From Archilochus colubris (lineage: Eukaryota > Chordata > Aves > Apodiformes > Trochilidae), in the NCBI GenBank assembly GCA_023079485.1, contig CM041091.1, positions 33,378,146-33,442,145 of the forward strand: a stretch of DNA of 64,000 bases, read 5' to 3'. Both the position numbers and the translations under genes were made by a program. Shown piece after piece: positions 11,860 through 25,423 of the stretch; the stretch's first letter is position 1, and the number at the start of each line of letters is the position of its first letter. The notes beneath the pieces are model-generated. The model did not search any database, had not been told where the DNA came from, and was given only the letters and a program-made list of their open reading frames with translations.

Positions 11860-14800
11860 AGGACCAGCTTTATTTTATTTTTTTTTTTGCAGAACCTTAC
11901 TTCCACCTTTTTAAGTGGAAGAAGAGTGGTTTACTTGCTGAATCTTCAGTCACATTAAAGAAGTCATTATTTTCATGCCTTTACATGATAGGTGCCCAGC
12001 TCTCCCTGCTAGAAGTGTTGCTTGTTTATTTACTTGCCCCTGCCATAGGAAGAAAAATAGAAAGATGTTAAATCTGTTCCTCTCTTCCAGCTGAGGTGAG
12101 ACCAAACTCCCCTTGAATTTCAAACAGGTCCTGGTGCAGTCACATCCTTAGAGGTGCTCCTTGCTCTGGGGAAGGATGTAATCTGCTTGGCTGTGATGAC
12201 AAAGAAATAAGGTCTCTCCAAGTCATGTTAGGCAGAAATTTGAGAGATTTAATTTAGTGTCTTGCTTCATAATAAGTTTTTTCCGTGAGCTTGGACAATT
12301 CATTTGAGATTATGCTTCTGTCTGTTCTTTATCTGCAAAGTGCAAGTAATTGCACATCTGTTAACTTGGAGGAACATTTTGAAGATAAAGTGGATTTAAG
12401 ATTATGTGTATAATACCCATAATACCTGCGTGCAGCTACAATTTTAAATAGCTGATTAAGTGAACTGCTATTTATGGATTTTTCTGCTCTGAGATGGAAA
12501 ATGCTGAGTAACCTCATTAGCAATGATACTTCTCTGCTTTGTTGGTACAAGCATGAACAGGATTTAGACCTTTCTCTTAATTTCCAATTGTACAGATCAC
12601 TGGAAGGAGAATATAACAGGTCTTAGCAGCTAAAGCTGAGATTTTGGAGTTGCAGTTGAATGCTGTCTCATTAGGAAATGAAATGGCTTTGGATGTAGTT
12701 TACCATTCAGAGTAAGAAATAAGCCCAAGAAGCCCTAATTTTATTGGGTTATGAGATTTTTTTTTTTCCCCCTGCTTTTATTGTTTATGGTTCAGGAGGA
12801 TGAAGTTTCAGCATAAAAATGTTTTGGGGAAGGGAACTTGAATGAGAATTGGAAATGTTTGTTCTTGTAAGGATACAGGGATTATGAGGGAGTCTCTGAT
12901 GGTGTGTACAAGGTGTGGAATCACTTCACTAACAAAGATGTTCTCAAGAGATGCAGAGTTGTGCTCTGGTTACATTATCATGCAGCCTGTACAGTTAGGA
13001 AATAAATGAGGGTCTGGGAGACCGTGATGTATGATACCCTAAATGGCTGCATTTTGTTCATATTTGAAAGGCAGTTTAGCTTGTCGTCATTACTGATGAT
13101 TTGTGCTTTTATAGCCCTTCTTTTTGCATTTCAGAAATCCTTTGTGCCCATCTGAATAATAAATCACTGGGTTTGATTTGCTCAGTAAGAGCAAACGTGA
13201 AATTCTGTTCTTACTGAGATGTCTTGAGAAACTGTAAGTGGGGTAAGGTTTTTAAAGGAATATCATGCTAACTTTTAAAATCTTGTGGTTTGTTTATTAC
13301 ATTTTCAAATCCCAGGGATGTGTCTCCCAGCTGCTTTATGGCAGAGAGTTACTGCCCTGTTTAAAAATTAAAAAAATCAAAAATCTGATGGTACTTTTGA
13401 GTGCCTTCAAATGGTTTGAGATTTAAGCACCCAATGAAATCTGGGATGAGCAGGAGTTTTATCTCAGGGTTCAACTTACGGACAAAAAAGAGGCAAATGT
13501 AACAAATAATGGGAAGTCTTCCTTTCATCTGCTTCTTATTTCCTCTTTGGGGGAATAATATATTATTTATACATCATTGATTTCATTAGAAGGAGGATTT
13601 GATGCAGCTTTTCTGTCAAAGTGAAGAGCCATTAAATGTTATAAGGTAATATAAGCTCCCAAACCCTTTATCGAGGCTTTTCTTGACTGAAATATTGAAC
13701 TATTTAAAATTTGAATATAGCATAAAAATAGAGGCTTTTATGTCCTTTTTCATGTTGCCTTAAAGTTAGAAGCCCAGATAGCAGCCTGGTGCTACTGCAT
13801 GATACTTACCAGAAAAAAACCAAGTGAAAATAAAATGTAGGAAACAAGTGGAAAAGGAAAGTTGTACAAAATTATTGGAGGAGAATAAAGAAAGCAAAAA
13901 GTGCAAGTAGTCAGAAGTAAAGTGAACACGCCATTCCCATTGATGCTCTGAGTCTAAACCAAAGCTTTTTGGCCACAGTGTCCAAAAAATGAACTCTTTA
14001 GTTTCCAAAATCCAGAGAGCAAACTAAAATTGCCCTTAAAAATGTAGAGAAATTGCAGAGGACTAAAGAAGAGTCAGGCACCCCAAACCTTCAGCCCTAT
14101 ACTCATCTCCTCTCTTGGTTTAATGAGCTATCCCTCATTAAATATCTCTTCTCTTGGCTTAATGAGAGATGTGTTGAAAATAGTAGAGTTTCTAGTAGTA
14201 GTATGAATGTAGTGGCCACCATCAATTTTAAAAAGTGTTCCAGTAATTTAAACAAAGAATTTGGCAGCTCCTGTGCTGCTCTGGGAAGGCAAAACTTGTG
14301 TATGGGCTTAGTTGATAAGGCCTTTCTGACCCAATTTCTTACTGCAGAATGAGTAATTAAACAACAGGGTCTTACTTGGGATTTATTGAAGAATTTCTTT
14401 TCTCCCCCATATGTTTCTTCAGTAGTTTAAATGTTCATGTCAGTGTAGGATGAACCAAACATAGTAACACACTTCCATACTCCAATGTTCCTTAAATAAT
14501 CAAACCAAAGCAGTAGCTTTTTTTTTTATTTTTTTTTTAAATTAAAATTGGTTGTAAACTGTTGGGAATCTCACTCTGTTCCTACAGCATCCAATAGTTG
14601 TGTTAGAGGACTCAAAAGAACTTAGGCCAGGCAGAAAAATCCCTGTCTGTCTTGTTGCTAGTGTCAAAGATTTGCATAGAAAAAATAGTATTTTAAGCTT
14701 GGAGTCGTGCCAGTGCTCCAGCAAATTTTTTAATTTGTTTTTTGAAATTAAAGTGACCTAGGAACTTAAGCAAATGCAAACGATGCTGTGCTGAACTTAG

Positions 14801-16005
14801 GATTGACTGTGGAAAGACTTAATTCCTTTATGCATTAAAATGGCTGTGACTCAGTTTTACCTTACCAGAGGAATCTTAAGAAGTTCTTATTAAAAGTCAA
14901 ACAATCCTAAAAACACCAGATATGTAAATGAGTTGTGCTGTGCAGCAGCCTGATGATAAATATGGGAAACTTGATAATGACATTAAATGAGTTTATGACT
15001 GACAGCAGAAGCCCAGTGAAGTCCTTAATCCTGGGTCTGGGGCTTTTCAAATGCAGTGCAATAAGAATGTCTCTGTCCTTTATAAAACATCATCTCCAGG
15101 ACACTGGATTAAAACCCATTACAAGTAGCATCACATTTTGATTTTCTTCAATATTTAAATGAGCTGGGACTTTAAATATTTATGCTTAGCAGCAGCTGAG
15201 GAGCATAATAACCACCTACTCTGAATCAGAGGGGTGTCAGGCTGAGAAGTCAGTGGCTGGGGGAAGGCAAGGGAAGCCCAGCAGCCACGGTGATGGGCAG
15301 AGCCCTGCCTGTTGGGCAGGTTTGGAGCCAGAGGTGGCTGATGGGCTTGACAGCCCTTTGTGTTTCATGTGGTCACCTCTGCCAGCAAAGGCTGCCCCCA
15401 GAGGATGGAGACTGGTAGCAGATGGGCAGGTGGGCTTTGGGAAGAGGTGGTGATGTCCTGGAGTAACTTTTCCTGGAAGTTCTGTATCCCTGTACCTCTG
15501 AAAATAGATTTCTATATTTTGTAATGCTATGGAGCTTCCTTGAATTCCTTCTAGAAATTCCAAGTAGAACCTAATAACTGAGTGTGGCCTTACTGTCCCT
15601 TCTCCCAAGCCTGGCTGGGGAACTTTGTTGGATGTGGAGCTGCTTTTCTCCAGGTGTTTCTCATTCATCAGAGCATCTTGTCACAGCTTGGACCTGTTTT
15701 TGCTGCCTGTCACCTCCACTTCTGTAGCTGCAGCTTCCACCACTCGCTGCCTTCAAAATCTGAATGCCTAAATTAAGAGTACCTGCTCATATTTGCTTGA
15801 ATTTCATCTCCTATTAGCTTCAGCAGCTGCCTCCTGGTTCTAATACTCTGAAATTTGTGTCTAACAGCTGTGCACTCATTTCATCCACCACCTCTGTCAG
15901 TTTGTAAACCTCAGTCATAGAAATTCCCCCTCTGCCTTTTTGGAAGAATTTGGGGCTCTGGGGCTCCTTCTCAGGAGGCAGCTGCTCCACCCCCTTGTCC
16001 CAGCA

Positions 16006-16322
16006 TCATGGAATGGTTCAGGAAAATGGAAAAGACCTTTTGAGGATGAGCTGGTCCATTTTTCATCAGCCCAGGCTGCTCAAAGCTTCATCCAACCTGG
16101 CCTGGGATGGGACATCCAGCCTGTCCCACTGTCTCACCACCCTTATTGTCAAGAGTTTCTTCCTCGTATCTAACCTCAATCTTTCCTTTCTTTTAATTTT
16201 AAAACCATTGCCCCTTGTCACTACAAATCCTGGTAAAATCTCTCTCCTATCTTTTTCATCATCTCCTTTCAAGGACTGGAAGGCTGCAAGGTCTCCTCAG
16301 AGCCTTCTCTTCTCCAGGCTTT
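16006..16322 (-). repeat. CR1 LINE 3' fragment, minus orientation
   Basis: The plus strand begins with TCATGGAATGGTTCA, the reverse complement of the CR1 3' terminus, and ends in CTTCTCTTCTCCAGGCT, a standard internal CR1 segment. The minus-strand translation contains a recognisable CR1 ORF2 tail (LRLDTRKKLLTIRVVRQWD). It is longer than the other minus copies here and 5'-truncated. Its sequence is diverged from the young copies at 27.3 and 35.4 kb, so it belongs to another subfamily. Confidence 0.85.
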
Positions 16323-19050
16323 CATTTGGGTTGCCCTGCTGCCTACCTTCTGCCGTCTGCTCTGTCCCTGTGAGCTAAGGAACCTGTATGTATTTCCTGA
16401 ATCCAGTTTTCCTTCTCTGTGAGCTGATATAAATCAAAGCTCTCATTGAAGGGTAGCAGCAAACATCACTGGAACTTTATTTGTGAGCTAAGTTTTTTTG
16501 CTCAGGATAATGAGCTGGGCTGATGCACTAATGAGGTCTGGTTTGATGTATAATTTTCTTATCTCACATCAATTACCAGATGACAGAACAGCTCTGCAGC
16601 AACTCATTCTCTAAATAAGGGACTTCATAGCCTGTGGGGCAGCTCCTGGGCAGTGGTGGGGATGCTGAGTGGACAGAGAGTGGCCACCTCTACACTGCCC
16701 TCCCTGAGCCTTCTGTTGGCCAACACAGGGGATGCTGGTTGTAAAGAGGATGAGTTGGTGCCATGTGCTTGGAGAGAGAATTTCTCTGCCTTGGAGAGCA
16801 TTTTTCTGCCTTCTCCTTGAGCTGCTGCTTGCCAGAGCTGCAGCATCCTCCATCCCATGGAGAGCTGGGGTTTGTTTTGGGGTTTCTGTTGTGTTTTTCA
16901 CACCTCTCTGTGGTTTTTGCAGCTGGTTCTGTCCTTTCCTCTTATAAAAAAGGTGAAGGATTGTGCCCCTTGTTCTTGTGGCTGTATTGTATCTCCTGCA
17001 GTAGAGATTTCTGGTGTTTAATTAAACAGAGCTGAGCTTGAAAATAGCTGGTTTAAAAATTATTGGCAGTAAGTTTGGTTTGGTTTTTTTTAAAGAAAAC
17101 TTTTTCATTTTAGGGGTTGTTAGCAAAAAACTACAAGGTGAAGGTTCCTGACTAGAAACCCCCCAGTAATTGCAAAAAGCAGAATACTAGTACATATTAT
17201 TTGTTTCATTTAAAAAGAAGCAACCAGACAAAAAGATTTGAATAATTTACAGGAATGCAATGAGTATTTTCCTTTTATTTATGCATATTTATCACTTGGC
17301 TTGAATTGTAAACATATTAATTCCTGCCTACCAGTTAATGACTTTGGGTAATGTTTGTGCTCTCTTTATGCAGATTTTGTCCATATACCTCACAGTTACT
17401 TACAGAAATAGACTTAATATCAAGTCTCCTTCCTTGGCCCTGAAAGACATTTTATCTTACTCTAAATAGTTTTTCTAGAGGTATTTTTAAAGCTCTTTAA
17501 AGAAACTAGAAAAAGAAAAAAAAAAAGAAAATTAATTCTTATAATTGCCTCCTCAACAGATAAAGGGTAATTTCAGCCTTACCAATAGAAGTTCCTTAGA
17601 GTTTATAAGACTTATTTTTCCAAATGTCAAGAGTGTGTTGAGTGTCATAGGCTCTGCCATAAATCAGGGTTGGTTTCTTATTCTTCTGTGATTTAGATTT
17701 TTTTTTTTCCTCCAGAAGGAAGTAGTTCTGATGGTAGTAACTGCATGACCATTATGCCAGGAAAAATACTTCCAAAATAATGATACTACTGCATTCAAGT
17801 GGGAATAAAACATAGCACTTGTGTTTTGAGACTTCAGACAGGCCCTGGGATTAATTGGAATATTGGGGATCTCTCAGGTATCATCTCTTCTCACTTTCTA
17901 TGGTACTTTTCTCTTATTTTTTTCTTACTTTTGGTCTAAGTAGTATTGTATCAGACAGAAACATATTGATCTATATATATGATATGGTATTTAATGAGCT
18001 GTATTATTTTAAAATGGCAGTGGGTGAGAAACGTGTTCCTATCTGTATCATGAAGAAAGTGGCTCTGTTGATGTAGCAAATTGAAAAGTGCTTTTAGTGA
18101 AACATAAAACCCAGGCACTTTTCTCAGGAAAACAACAACATTACCTTCACTTGCTGTAATGGTTAATTTGGATAAACCCTGGGATTCAAACATGGGAGGG
18201 AAAGTTTGATGGTGCTGCCAGTGTGCAGCTTTAATGTCCTTCTGTCTTCTCAGGATTGTCCCTTGCAAAGAAATCATCTTCTCTGCTTCAAAAATACTAT
18301 TGATAGCCAAACACTTCCATGGGCTGAGCTTTCCAAAATAATCCAGGGTTTAGTAGGAGTGAAGCAGGCATGTTTGGGATTTGAGAAGGGAGGCATTTCA
18401 GATCAGCTTTTTTATTTTTTTTTTATGCTCAAGTAGGATCATTTTGCTGATCCTCTTTGCAGTTTACTTTTTGAGAGTTATTGCAAAAAGACCTGAAGAA
18501 AAAAAATAAAAAAATCAGCTTGCACTCTTGTCAGCAGTGGTTTGCACAGATGTGAGGATGCAAAGGCAGGGAGAGCAGGGAGGTTTGGGGCTGAGTCTTT
18601 CTCTGCATCCCATGAGATTCCTGTGGCAAGATAAAATGACTTTTTAGCATTCAGCAGAGAGAAAAATGTTCCCAACAGCTAATTACTGCTTTTGAATGGA
18701 CTTGGGGACTGGACTGCTGTATGCAGGCACACGAGTTGAGTGCATCCTGAGACTGTTAATGTTTGGTAATGTTTTCCATCTTGGACATGAAGCTTTTCCA
18801 CTTAGGGATCTCTTCACTTTCAGCTCTGCTTTCCCTGAGCTCCATTTTGCTCTCTTCCCTAAGGAAGCAGTCTTCAGGGAACGTTCAGTTCCTCTTCAAC
18901 ATTTGCAAACACCCTGATTTGATCCCCAGATTTTGTTGTTGTTTTTGCCTTGCTGGGTGAACATCTGAGCTCTCTTCGCCTTGGTCCAAGTGCGTCGGTT
19001 GTGACTTCCAGATTATTTTTCATGGGTTTAATGGCAAAAGTAGTGCCTGT

Positions 19051-19134
19051 ATGTGTATCTATTTATCTGTCTGTCTATCTGTCTGTCTGTCTATCTGTCT
19101 GTCTGTCTGTCTATCTCTCTATCTCTCTCTCTGG
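19051..19134 (+). repeat. (TATC/TGTC)n tetranucleotide microsatellite
   Basis: About 20 tetranucleotide units of CTGT and CTAT alternate irregularly and then decay into (CT)n. Length is likely polymorphic between individuals. It gives artefactual Ser/Leu/Cys-rich open frames on both strands, which should not be annotated as genes. Confidence 0.95.
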
Positions 19135-19680
19135 TATATGGAGCTGTTAATCCAGAGCTGGCCCCACAGGGGTCTTGGAGTGTGCACAACAGAGAAGAGG
19201 GTGAGAGAACCAGAGCCACAGTTCTCACCAATGTCTCAGGTGTATATATGAAAAGAAAAATGGACTTGGACTCGAGCACAGGTCTAAAACCAGAAAGATT
19301 CAGCCCCCATCTTTGCTCCCACCCAGTCCCCATCTCCTTTGTTCCAAGCAGGAGTGGATGCTCAGATGTCCCAGGTTGCTGAGGCACTGCTGGCTTTATG
19401 GAGCTTGGCCAACTTTGGAAGTCTGTGGTGGAAAAAAAACCACAACAAACCCACTTTTTTTTTTTTCTGCCCTCAGCTATGTTGCCGTTTAAGAGCAATT
19501 TGAAGGAGTGTTATGCACATAAATATGTGGGTTATCATGAAAAATTTAATTAAATGACTGAAGAGTAACTCAAGATGGCAGAGGGGAGGCAGCATTGCTA
19601 AATTAAATTCATTGCACATAGCTTCATAGCTTTTGCTGTAACCTGTGCACTGGTTTAGATTTACTTATTCTTTCCTAATA

Positions 19681-19815
19681 TCCTAGAATCCCAGACTGGG
19701 TTGGATTGGAAAGGACCTTAAAGCTCATCCAGTCCCAACCCCTGCATGGTCAGGGACATCTCCCATAGCACAGGTTGCTCCAAGCCCCATCCAACCTGGG
19801 CTGAGACACTGCCAG
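19681..19815 (-). repeat. CR1 LINE 3' fragment, minus orientation (short)
   Basis: The plus strand reads TCCTAGAATCCCAGACTGGG, then GGAAAGGACCTTAAAGCTCATCCAG and the CAGGTTGCTCCAAGCCCCATCCAACCTGGGCTGAGACACTGCCAG module. This is the reverse complement of a CR1 3' end. It stops at the same module where the copies at 40.1 and 45.0 kb continue, so it is a shorter truncation of the same subfamily. Confidence 0.85.
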
Positions 19816-21829
19816 AGCATAATATTTCTTATATATTTTGAATATATCTCAAAGCTGCTGTTTTGCCTCAGTGTGCTGGTTTGAAGGTTCTTCACCTTGG
19901 CAAGTCCCAGCTCGGGATGGGAAATCCCAGTGGAGTCCAAGCATGGAGCTGAGCATCAGAAAATGTCAAGGAAGTTGTGCTTGGTCCTGTGGTTACTGCT
20001 CAGCTGGCAGTCTGGGAGAAAAATAGGAGAAAGGAGTGTGGATCACAGGGTATTATGGATGATGTCCTGGACTGGTGTGAGCAGGAGGCTGCTGGCAAAG
20101 CCCTTTCCCTCCCCATCACCAGCTGGGAGCAGGCAGCCCCTGTGTCCCTTCCCCTTCTGCCACTGCTGCCAGAAAAGCTGATTTTTTATTTTTTATTTTT
20201 TCCTCACTTTGGAATGTTTTAAGTCACTGATTTTAATCTTGCTTTGGATTTAATTTTAATTGCTTTTCCAAAGAGAGATTAATTCTCATTTAGGTGTGGA
20301 TGTGTAATTAAAAAAGATCTCTCGACTTAAGTTGCTTTTGTTAACTGCATGCATAGGCTGTGTGTATGGGAAGCAATTACATAGCTGAATATACATCTAA
20401 TCCTCTTCTTAATGTTTAAGTGTTATTGTGTTAGAAAATGATAAACGACTTCTTATTTGTGAGAGGATTTAATTTTTGTCCCATATGATTTCTGCCAAGA
20501 CGATGTTGAAAGATAAATTAAATTCAGTTATAAATCGAAATTTATTTCAGTGGTGGGAAGCCAGCACTTAAAAATGTGTTCTTAGTACTTGAGGGTGTTG
20601 AGTGTGTTGGATGTCATAGGGGAAATTATCAAAACATGTTTTGCACTTTAGTCATAGTGACTTATGCAGTAGAAAAGGTATTACCCTAAAATGCTTCAGG
20701 TGGGTTTTATAGGCCTGCAAGTACAGAGAAGCTGAAATTAACTTCACTGGAGCTTTATGAGCAATATTCCCCTTAGCTCTGTGCTTATTACTGCCAGGCC
20801 AGAGCAACCAGGCTGAGCACTCCTGGTCCTGGGCTGTCCCCAGGTGGTCCCTGGATGCAGATCAGCTCAGTCCTTCAGGAGCTGGAAAGCCAAGTCCCAG
20901 GTCTGGGCTTTCCCATGGAATGATACGTCCTGGTTTTATATGTTTTTAGTTTGTGTCTTACGTTTTCAAGTGTAGGTTATTCACCTGAAATCAGGTGGCA
21001 TAAACACAATTGTAGAATAAAAGTAAAAATCTGTGTTTGGGCAGAAGAAACTCCTGTGTCCATAGCCTGATGGATGTGTAGGTGCTGGCAGGCTGCTTCC
21101 TTCAGTTCTCTGCTTTGCCTTTCTCCAAATAATCTTTTCAAATTTGAATTACCCCAACTGATTAGTTCTTTAACTCATCATGCCTTCCACCTATTCCAAA
21201 TCCTTTTTTTTTTTTAAAGGGAGTGTAATTAAATGTAGTGCTTTTTTAATCCTTTCTACCCATGGCAGTCAGTGCTGTGCCCATTTGCTGTTTATTCTTT
21301 GGGAACTCTCAGGAAGGGTGGGAAGCAGCAGTCCCCGCCCATGTGTGCCCATAGGTGGGTAGGTGCTGGTGTTTTAGTGATGTCTGCTGCCTTATTTTTC
21401 TGCTTTTCCTCCTCCTGAAGCAAAGCCCTGACTCTTTCAGCCTCATGGAGAAGCAGAAATGTCCCTAAACATACCCAAAAACTGGATGGGATTGTGTGCC
21501 TCAGGCTGTGGGGTCCACGTGGGCTCTGGTTTAGGTTTCCACTGCTGCAAAATCAAAATTTGCTCCAAGTCAGCAAAACAAAGCACCAAAGTTGTCCTTA
21601 ACTAAGCTGATGGTCTCCTGTCATCCTGCTGGTGTTGGGATTTCTGCAGCAGGGAAAGGATGAAAAACTATTTTTCAGTTGCATCCTGCCAGAGCATATG
21701 ATCTTGAGCTTCATCGTTCCAAACAGTAGTAAAAAAAAATTCTAATTAATTTAGTTTTCCACAATATAAATGTTCTTTTTGCTTAGGTTGCATATTGTAG
21801 CATGATTTAATCTTCTTTTCATGAAGTAC

Positions 21830-21913
21830 CTTTGAGCTCTGAAGCTCTTCTTGATACTGCCTGTTGTTTAGCAGGAGGTTGTCTGAAAGAATCCCCTGAA
21901 GAATTCTGAGTTG
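21830..21913 (-). other. Exon-like block on the minus strand (84 nt, 28 codons)
   Basis: On the minus strand a fair acceptor (TTATTTCTTATTAAACTCGCAG) is followed by 84 open nucleotides and a donor AAG|GTACTT. The encoded 28 residues (QLRILQGILSDNLLLNNRQY then QEELQSSK) look like a helical protein segment. The block is phase 0 at both ends and the frame stays open for 82 codons. I do not recognise the protein. An 84-nt open frame is not statistically remarkable (about one in four by chance per frame), and no partner exon was identified, so this is a weak candidate. Confidence 0.2.
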
Positions 21914-24900
21914 CTGCGAGTTTAATAAGAAATAAAATTCAAATTTAATAACGTTAGGGCACAGGATTGTGTCGTTCTGGGAGATACAGCCCACATATTA
22001 TTGTTTTCAGGTTCTGCAGATGAAGCCTTCCCTGTTCCCTTTAATTAAATGCAAAGTGCTAAATGGATGTGTGTACCTGGATGGGGGTGTCCTTATGAAA
22101 AGCAGATAAGGAATTTCAGCAGCTGGTGATAACCTTCCCCACTGCCTGCTGGCAGGGATTTAAAGCTGAACTTCTTGCTTTTTTTTGTTGTTCTGCTGGT
22201 TTTGTGGCTCTGCAGTGGAAATCCTGGACTGGCTCACTCTGCTGGGGGGTTGTGTGCTCACGTTTTGGATGGAAGCTGCAAGAGTTGTTGTGCTCCTTCA
22301 GACCCCATCCTTGCATCTTGGGTTGGGAGCCCAATTCTGGGGCAGGGCAGGTGAGGGGGTTCCTGTAGGCAGAGAAGAGCAATTTTACCTCTGTCAGATC
22401 CCCTGTTTGCTAGATAATAATCTTCTCAGCTCCTTTAATCTGTCAGTATTGGTACTGAAAGTCTAAATTAAGATGCAGCTACTCCAGGAATTGTATTTCC
22501 TTATTTAACATATTTTTTTTACAGAAAGTTGAACTTAAGTTAGAGAAGTCCTAACAGAGAATGTGCCTGTCAGCAGCAGTGCCACCTTTCTCTGTTTCAG
22601 CATTTCTGCTCTTTGGGGAGGAAGGAATGAGAACATTGCCTGTGATGGGGGCTTCATTTGCTGAGATACAGGTGTGAGAGGATAGAAATTAGCCCCCAAA
22701 TACCAAAGCTTCCTCAGAAACCCTTCCTTATAAATTACTTTTAAATCCAAGGCTGTCTAAACTATGCATCTACCAATTCAGTTTTGGTTGCACATATTTC
22801 TGATCTTTCTTGCACCACCCCAAGCCCCTCAGTGAACCAGTCCCTGAATATTTGATGTCACAGCAGTCAGGTGAGAAGCACCAAAAGAGGAATACTTTGT
22901 CTTCAGAAGGGCTTTTGATTTCAGAAGTGCATTCACCTGGCAGGGTCACCTGCCTTGTATGAAGAGGAGGTTTATTTAAAAGATAACACATCTCCTGGGG
23001 TACCCTCCTGATTTGTCCCAGTGGTCCCTTACTGCAGCATCAGGGAACATCCATCCGACCCACAGGGACTGGAATCACTTCAGGGCAGCCATTCTTACCC
23101 CAGATGCTGGATACCTTCAATTAGCATTGCCATCTATTTCCAGAACTTCAATTCTTCAGCTGCTCTGCCTCCCAGTTTATTTGCATGTGCTCCTGACTCC
23201 ATTCACCACCATTGGGCTTTACAGATGTGTTCAGCTGTCAGCAAAGTGGTGTGGGGTGAGCTGCAAACTGTGTCTTGCTGGTGCCCCCTTCCAGCCTGGC
23301 TTTTGGAAGCATCTCCTCTCCTGCAGGGATGTTGGAATTCAAACCAAACCTCCCTGATCCTCTGCTTGCTGCACTCCCTGAGCTGCATGTGGCTGCATCT
23401 CTGCAGGATTATTCTCTGGCTGCATTTGGGTGTTCTCTTTGGTCATTTGTGTTTGCTCCAGAGGAAATTCAGCTTTTTTTTTTCTTTTTCCTTGTTATTT
23501 CTCTTAACACTGAGTATAGCACATATACAGCTTTCATTTGGAGAGTGCTTCAGATGATAATAATAATTATAGTTAAATGAGCTTCCTAACAGTACTGGGA
23601 AGAAAGCAAGACATGATTTTGTGTTGGGAAATGTAAAATAAACAAGATGAAAAGCTTTCCATGGGGTGAGGAAGGCAGGCAGGCAGTCTGAGGTTCCTGG
23701 TAGCATCAGGAACAGGGTTATTCCCATGTTCAGGCTGTGCAAGGATGGTTTCCTGGGCTGTTGGGCATCCTGTGGGCTCTTGGGTCGTGGATCTGCTGCT
23801 CTTTGATGCTGGGGACAGGGAGAGGTAAAGGAATACTCAGCCTAAGGTGTTTCTTAATGAGTGGTTCCCCAAATACTGAACCAGTGGATGAGGATTTTGG
23901 AAAAGCAGAGGTGAAATGAATGTGTTTATGGATACATCAGGAGCAGGCAAAACATCACTAAATGCACCTGGGGACAGTGAGTGAATCTTCAACCGAGCAG
24001 CACCAGGCCCCATTCCTCATGCTGGTCATGCTCTGAGTTTGCCCCTTTGAAGCCTTACTCCAAGGTTACTCCTCTGGGTAGGGCTCTGCAAGAAACCTTT
24101 CCTCAAGCAGAGGGTGGTGGGGGATCTGCCTCTCCTGCCTTGTCCTTCACAAAATGTCCTCATCACAAGTTGGGTGAAAAGGCTTTGAGTGCCAGGGAGT
24201 GCTGACTGCAGTCAGGAATCCTACATCCCAGAATGGTTCTGTTCCCATAATCAGTGTTGTCTGTGCACAAAATTCTTGACAAAATTATTTAGTATGGCTT
24301 TTTCCCCCTTTTTTTTTTATGTTTGAAGAACTCTTTGTTTTTTGTATTTTATTATCTGCAATTTATGATTTAATTGTTAGCATTACTGGCAGTGTACATC
24401 AGGATACCTGACACAGATTTATTGAGGGCGATTCTCTACGTTTCCAGTGAAATAACTTTTGATATTGCAGGGAGAGAAAAAAGGTGAGGAAAAGGCAATT
24501 GCATTTAGGAAACCAAAAATAAATGGTCTGACCTTCAGAAATCTTAAGCACTGTGATTTTAGTTGAGGAGCATGATGGTTCATACTGAGGCTGCATAGAG
24601 CTTGTTAAAGCAAAGGAGTTTTGGTTCAAATGAACTTCTTTGAAAGAGAGCCTTAGAAAAATGATAAATGGTGTTGTTAAAATGTCTCATTAATTTTTTG
24701 CTTGACTTTTACCAAAGTTAGTGCAAAGTGCTTTCAAGCTAGGGAGCTCTTTGTGTGTATTCTCATTCTGAGTATCATCACATTTCTAATAAATAAGCCT
24801 TTTGCAGGATGAATTTTAGCTGAGCTATCCTGATCTTGGGTTCTGCTTTGGATCTGTGTAAAGATCCTTTTTTTGCTGTCCTTGCCAGAGAGGTTTCCTT

Positions 24901-25365
24901 GTATTCAGGGATGTGGGTTTGGTTTTTTTTTATTTTCCCTACTGTTTGGAATTACAGGATTTTCTTTCAAATGAAACAATAATCAGGGTTTTGCTTATTC
25001 AGAATTCATTTATAAGCAGTGGATCAGAGCTTGTAGCAGTGTTACAGCATGGAAAGGTGTTGCAGGGGAGCTGCTTGAATGTTTTTACCTTGCTGGGGCT
25101 CACCCAAGACTGGGAAGAAGTGGGAACCTCTGGAGCTGTCAGGGCTGGAGAGCTGGCTCCAGAGCAGCAGGGAAGGGGGCTGGAGGTTTTATTCTGCTCC
25201 TGGCAAGTGGTAGGTGAAAAAAGTTTGGAAACCTTTGGACACAGGCTTCTTGCTAAGAACCAGCTTTCCCAAATAAAACGCCTTCCAAAATAAGCATCTT
25301 CTCCAATAAATACATAGTTATGGTACTTCAGTGTGGCTTTTTCTTTGGAGTCCTCAAATTAGGTC

Positions 25366-25423
25366 TTTTTTTGTTGTTTGTTTTTTTTTGTTTGTTTGTT
25401 TTGGTTTGTTTTTTTTTTTTTCT
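25366..25423 (+). repeat. T/TG-rich low-complexity tract
   Basis: This is a run of T homopolymers interrupted by TTTG units, ending in TTCTTCAG. It resembles a strong 3' splice site, but all three frames meet a stop within a few codons downstream, so it does not start a coding exon. Confidence 0.8.

Noticed and set aside
14111..14166. Duplicated 17-nt word (TCTCTTGGYTTAATGAG) 39 bases apart
   Set aside because: Only two imperfect copies, with no wider structure; not convincing as an element.
19051..19498. Overlapping Ser/Leu/Cys-rich and Asp/Arg/Glu-rich open frames on both strands
   Set aside because: They are produced by the tetranucleotide microsatellite, which lacks stop codons.
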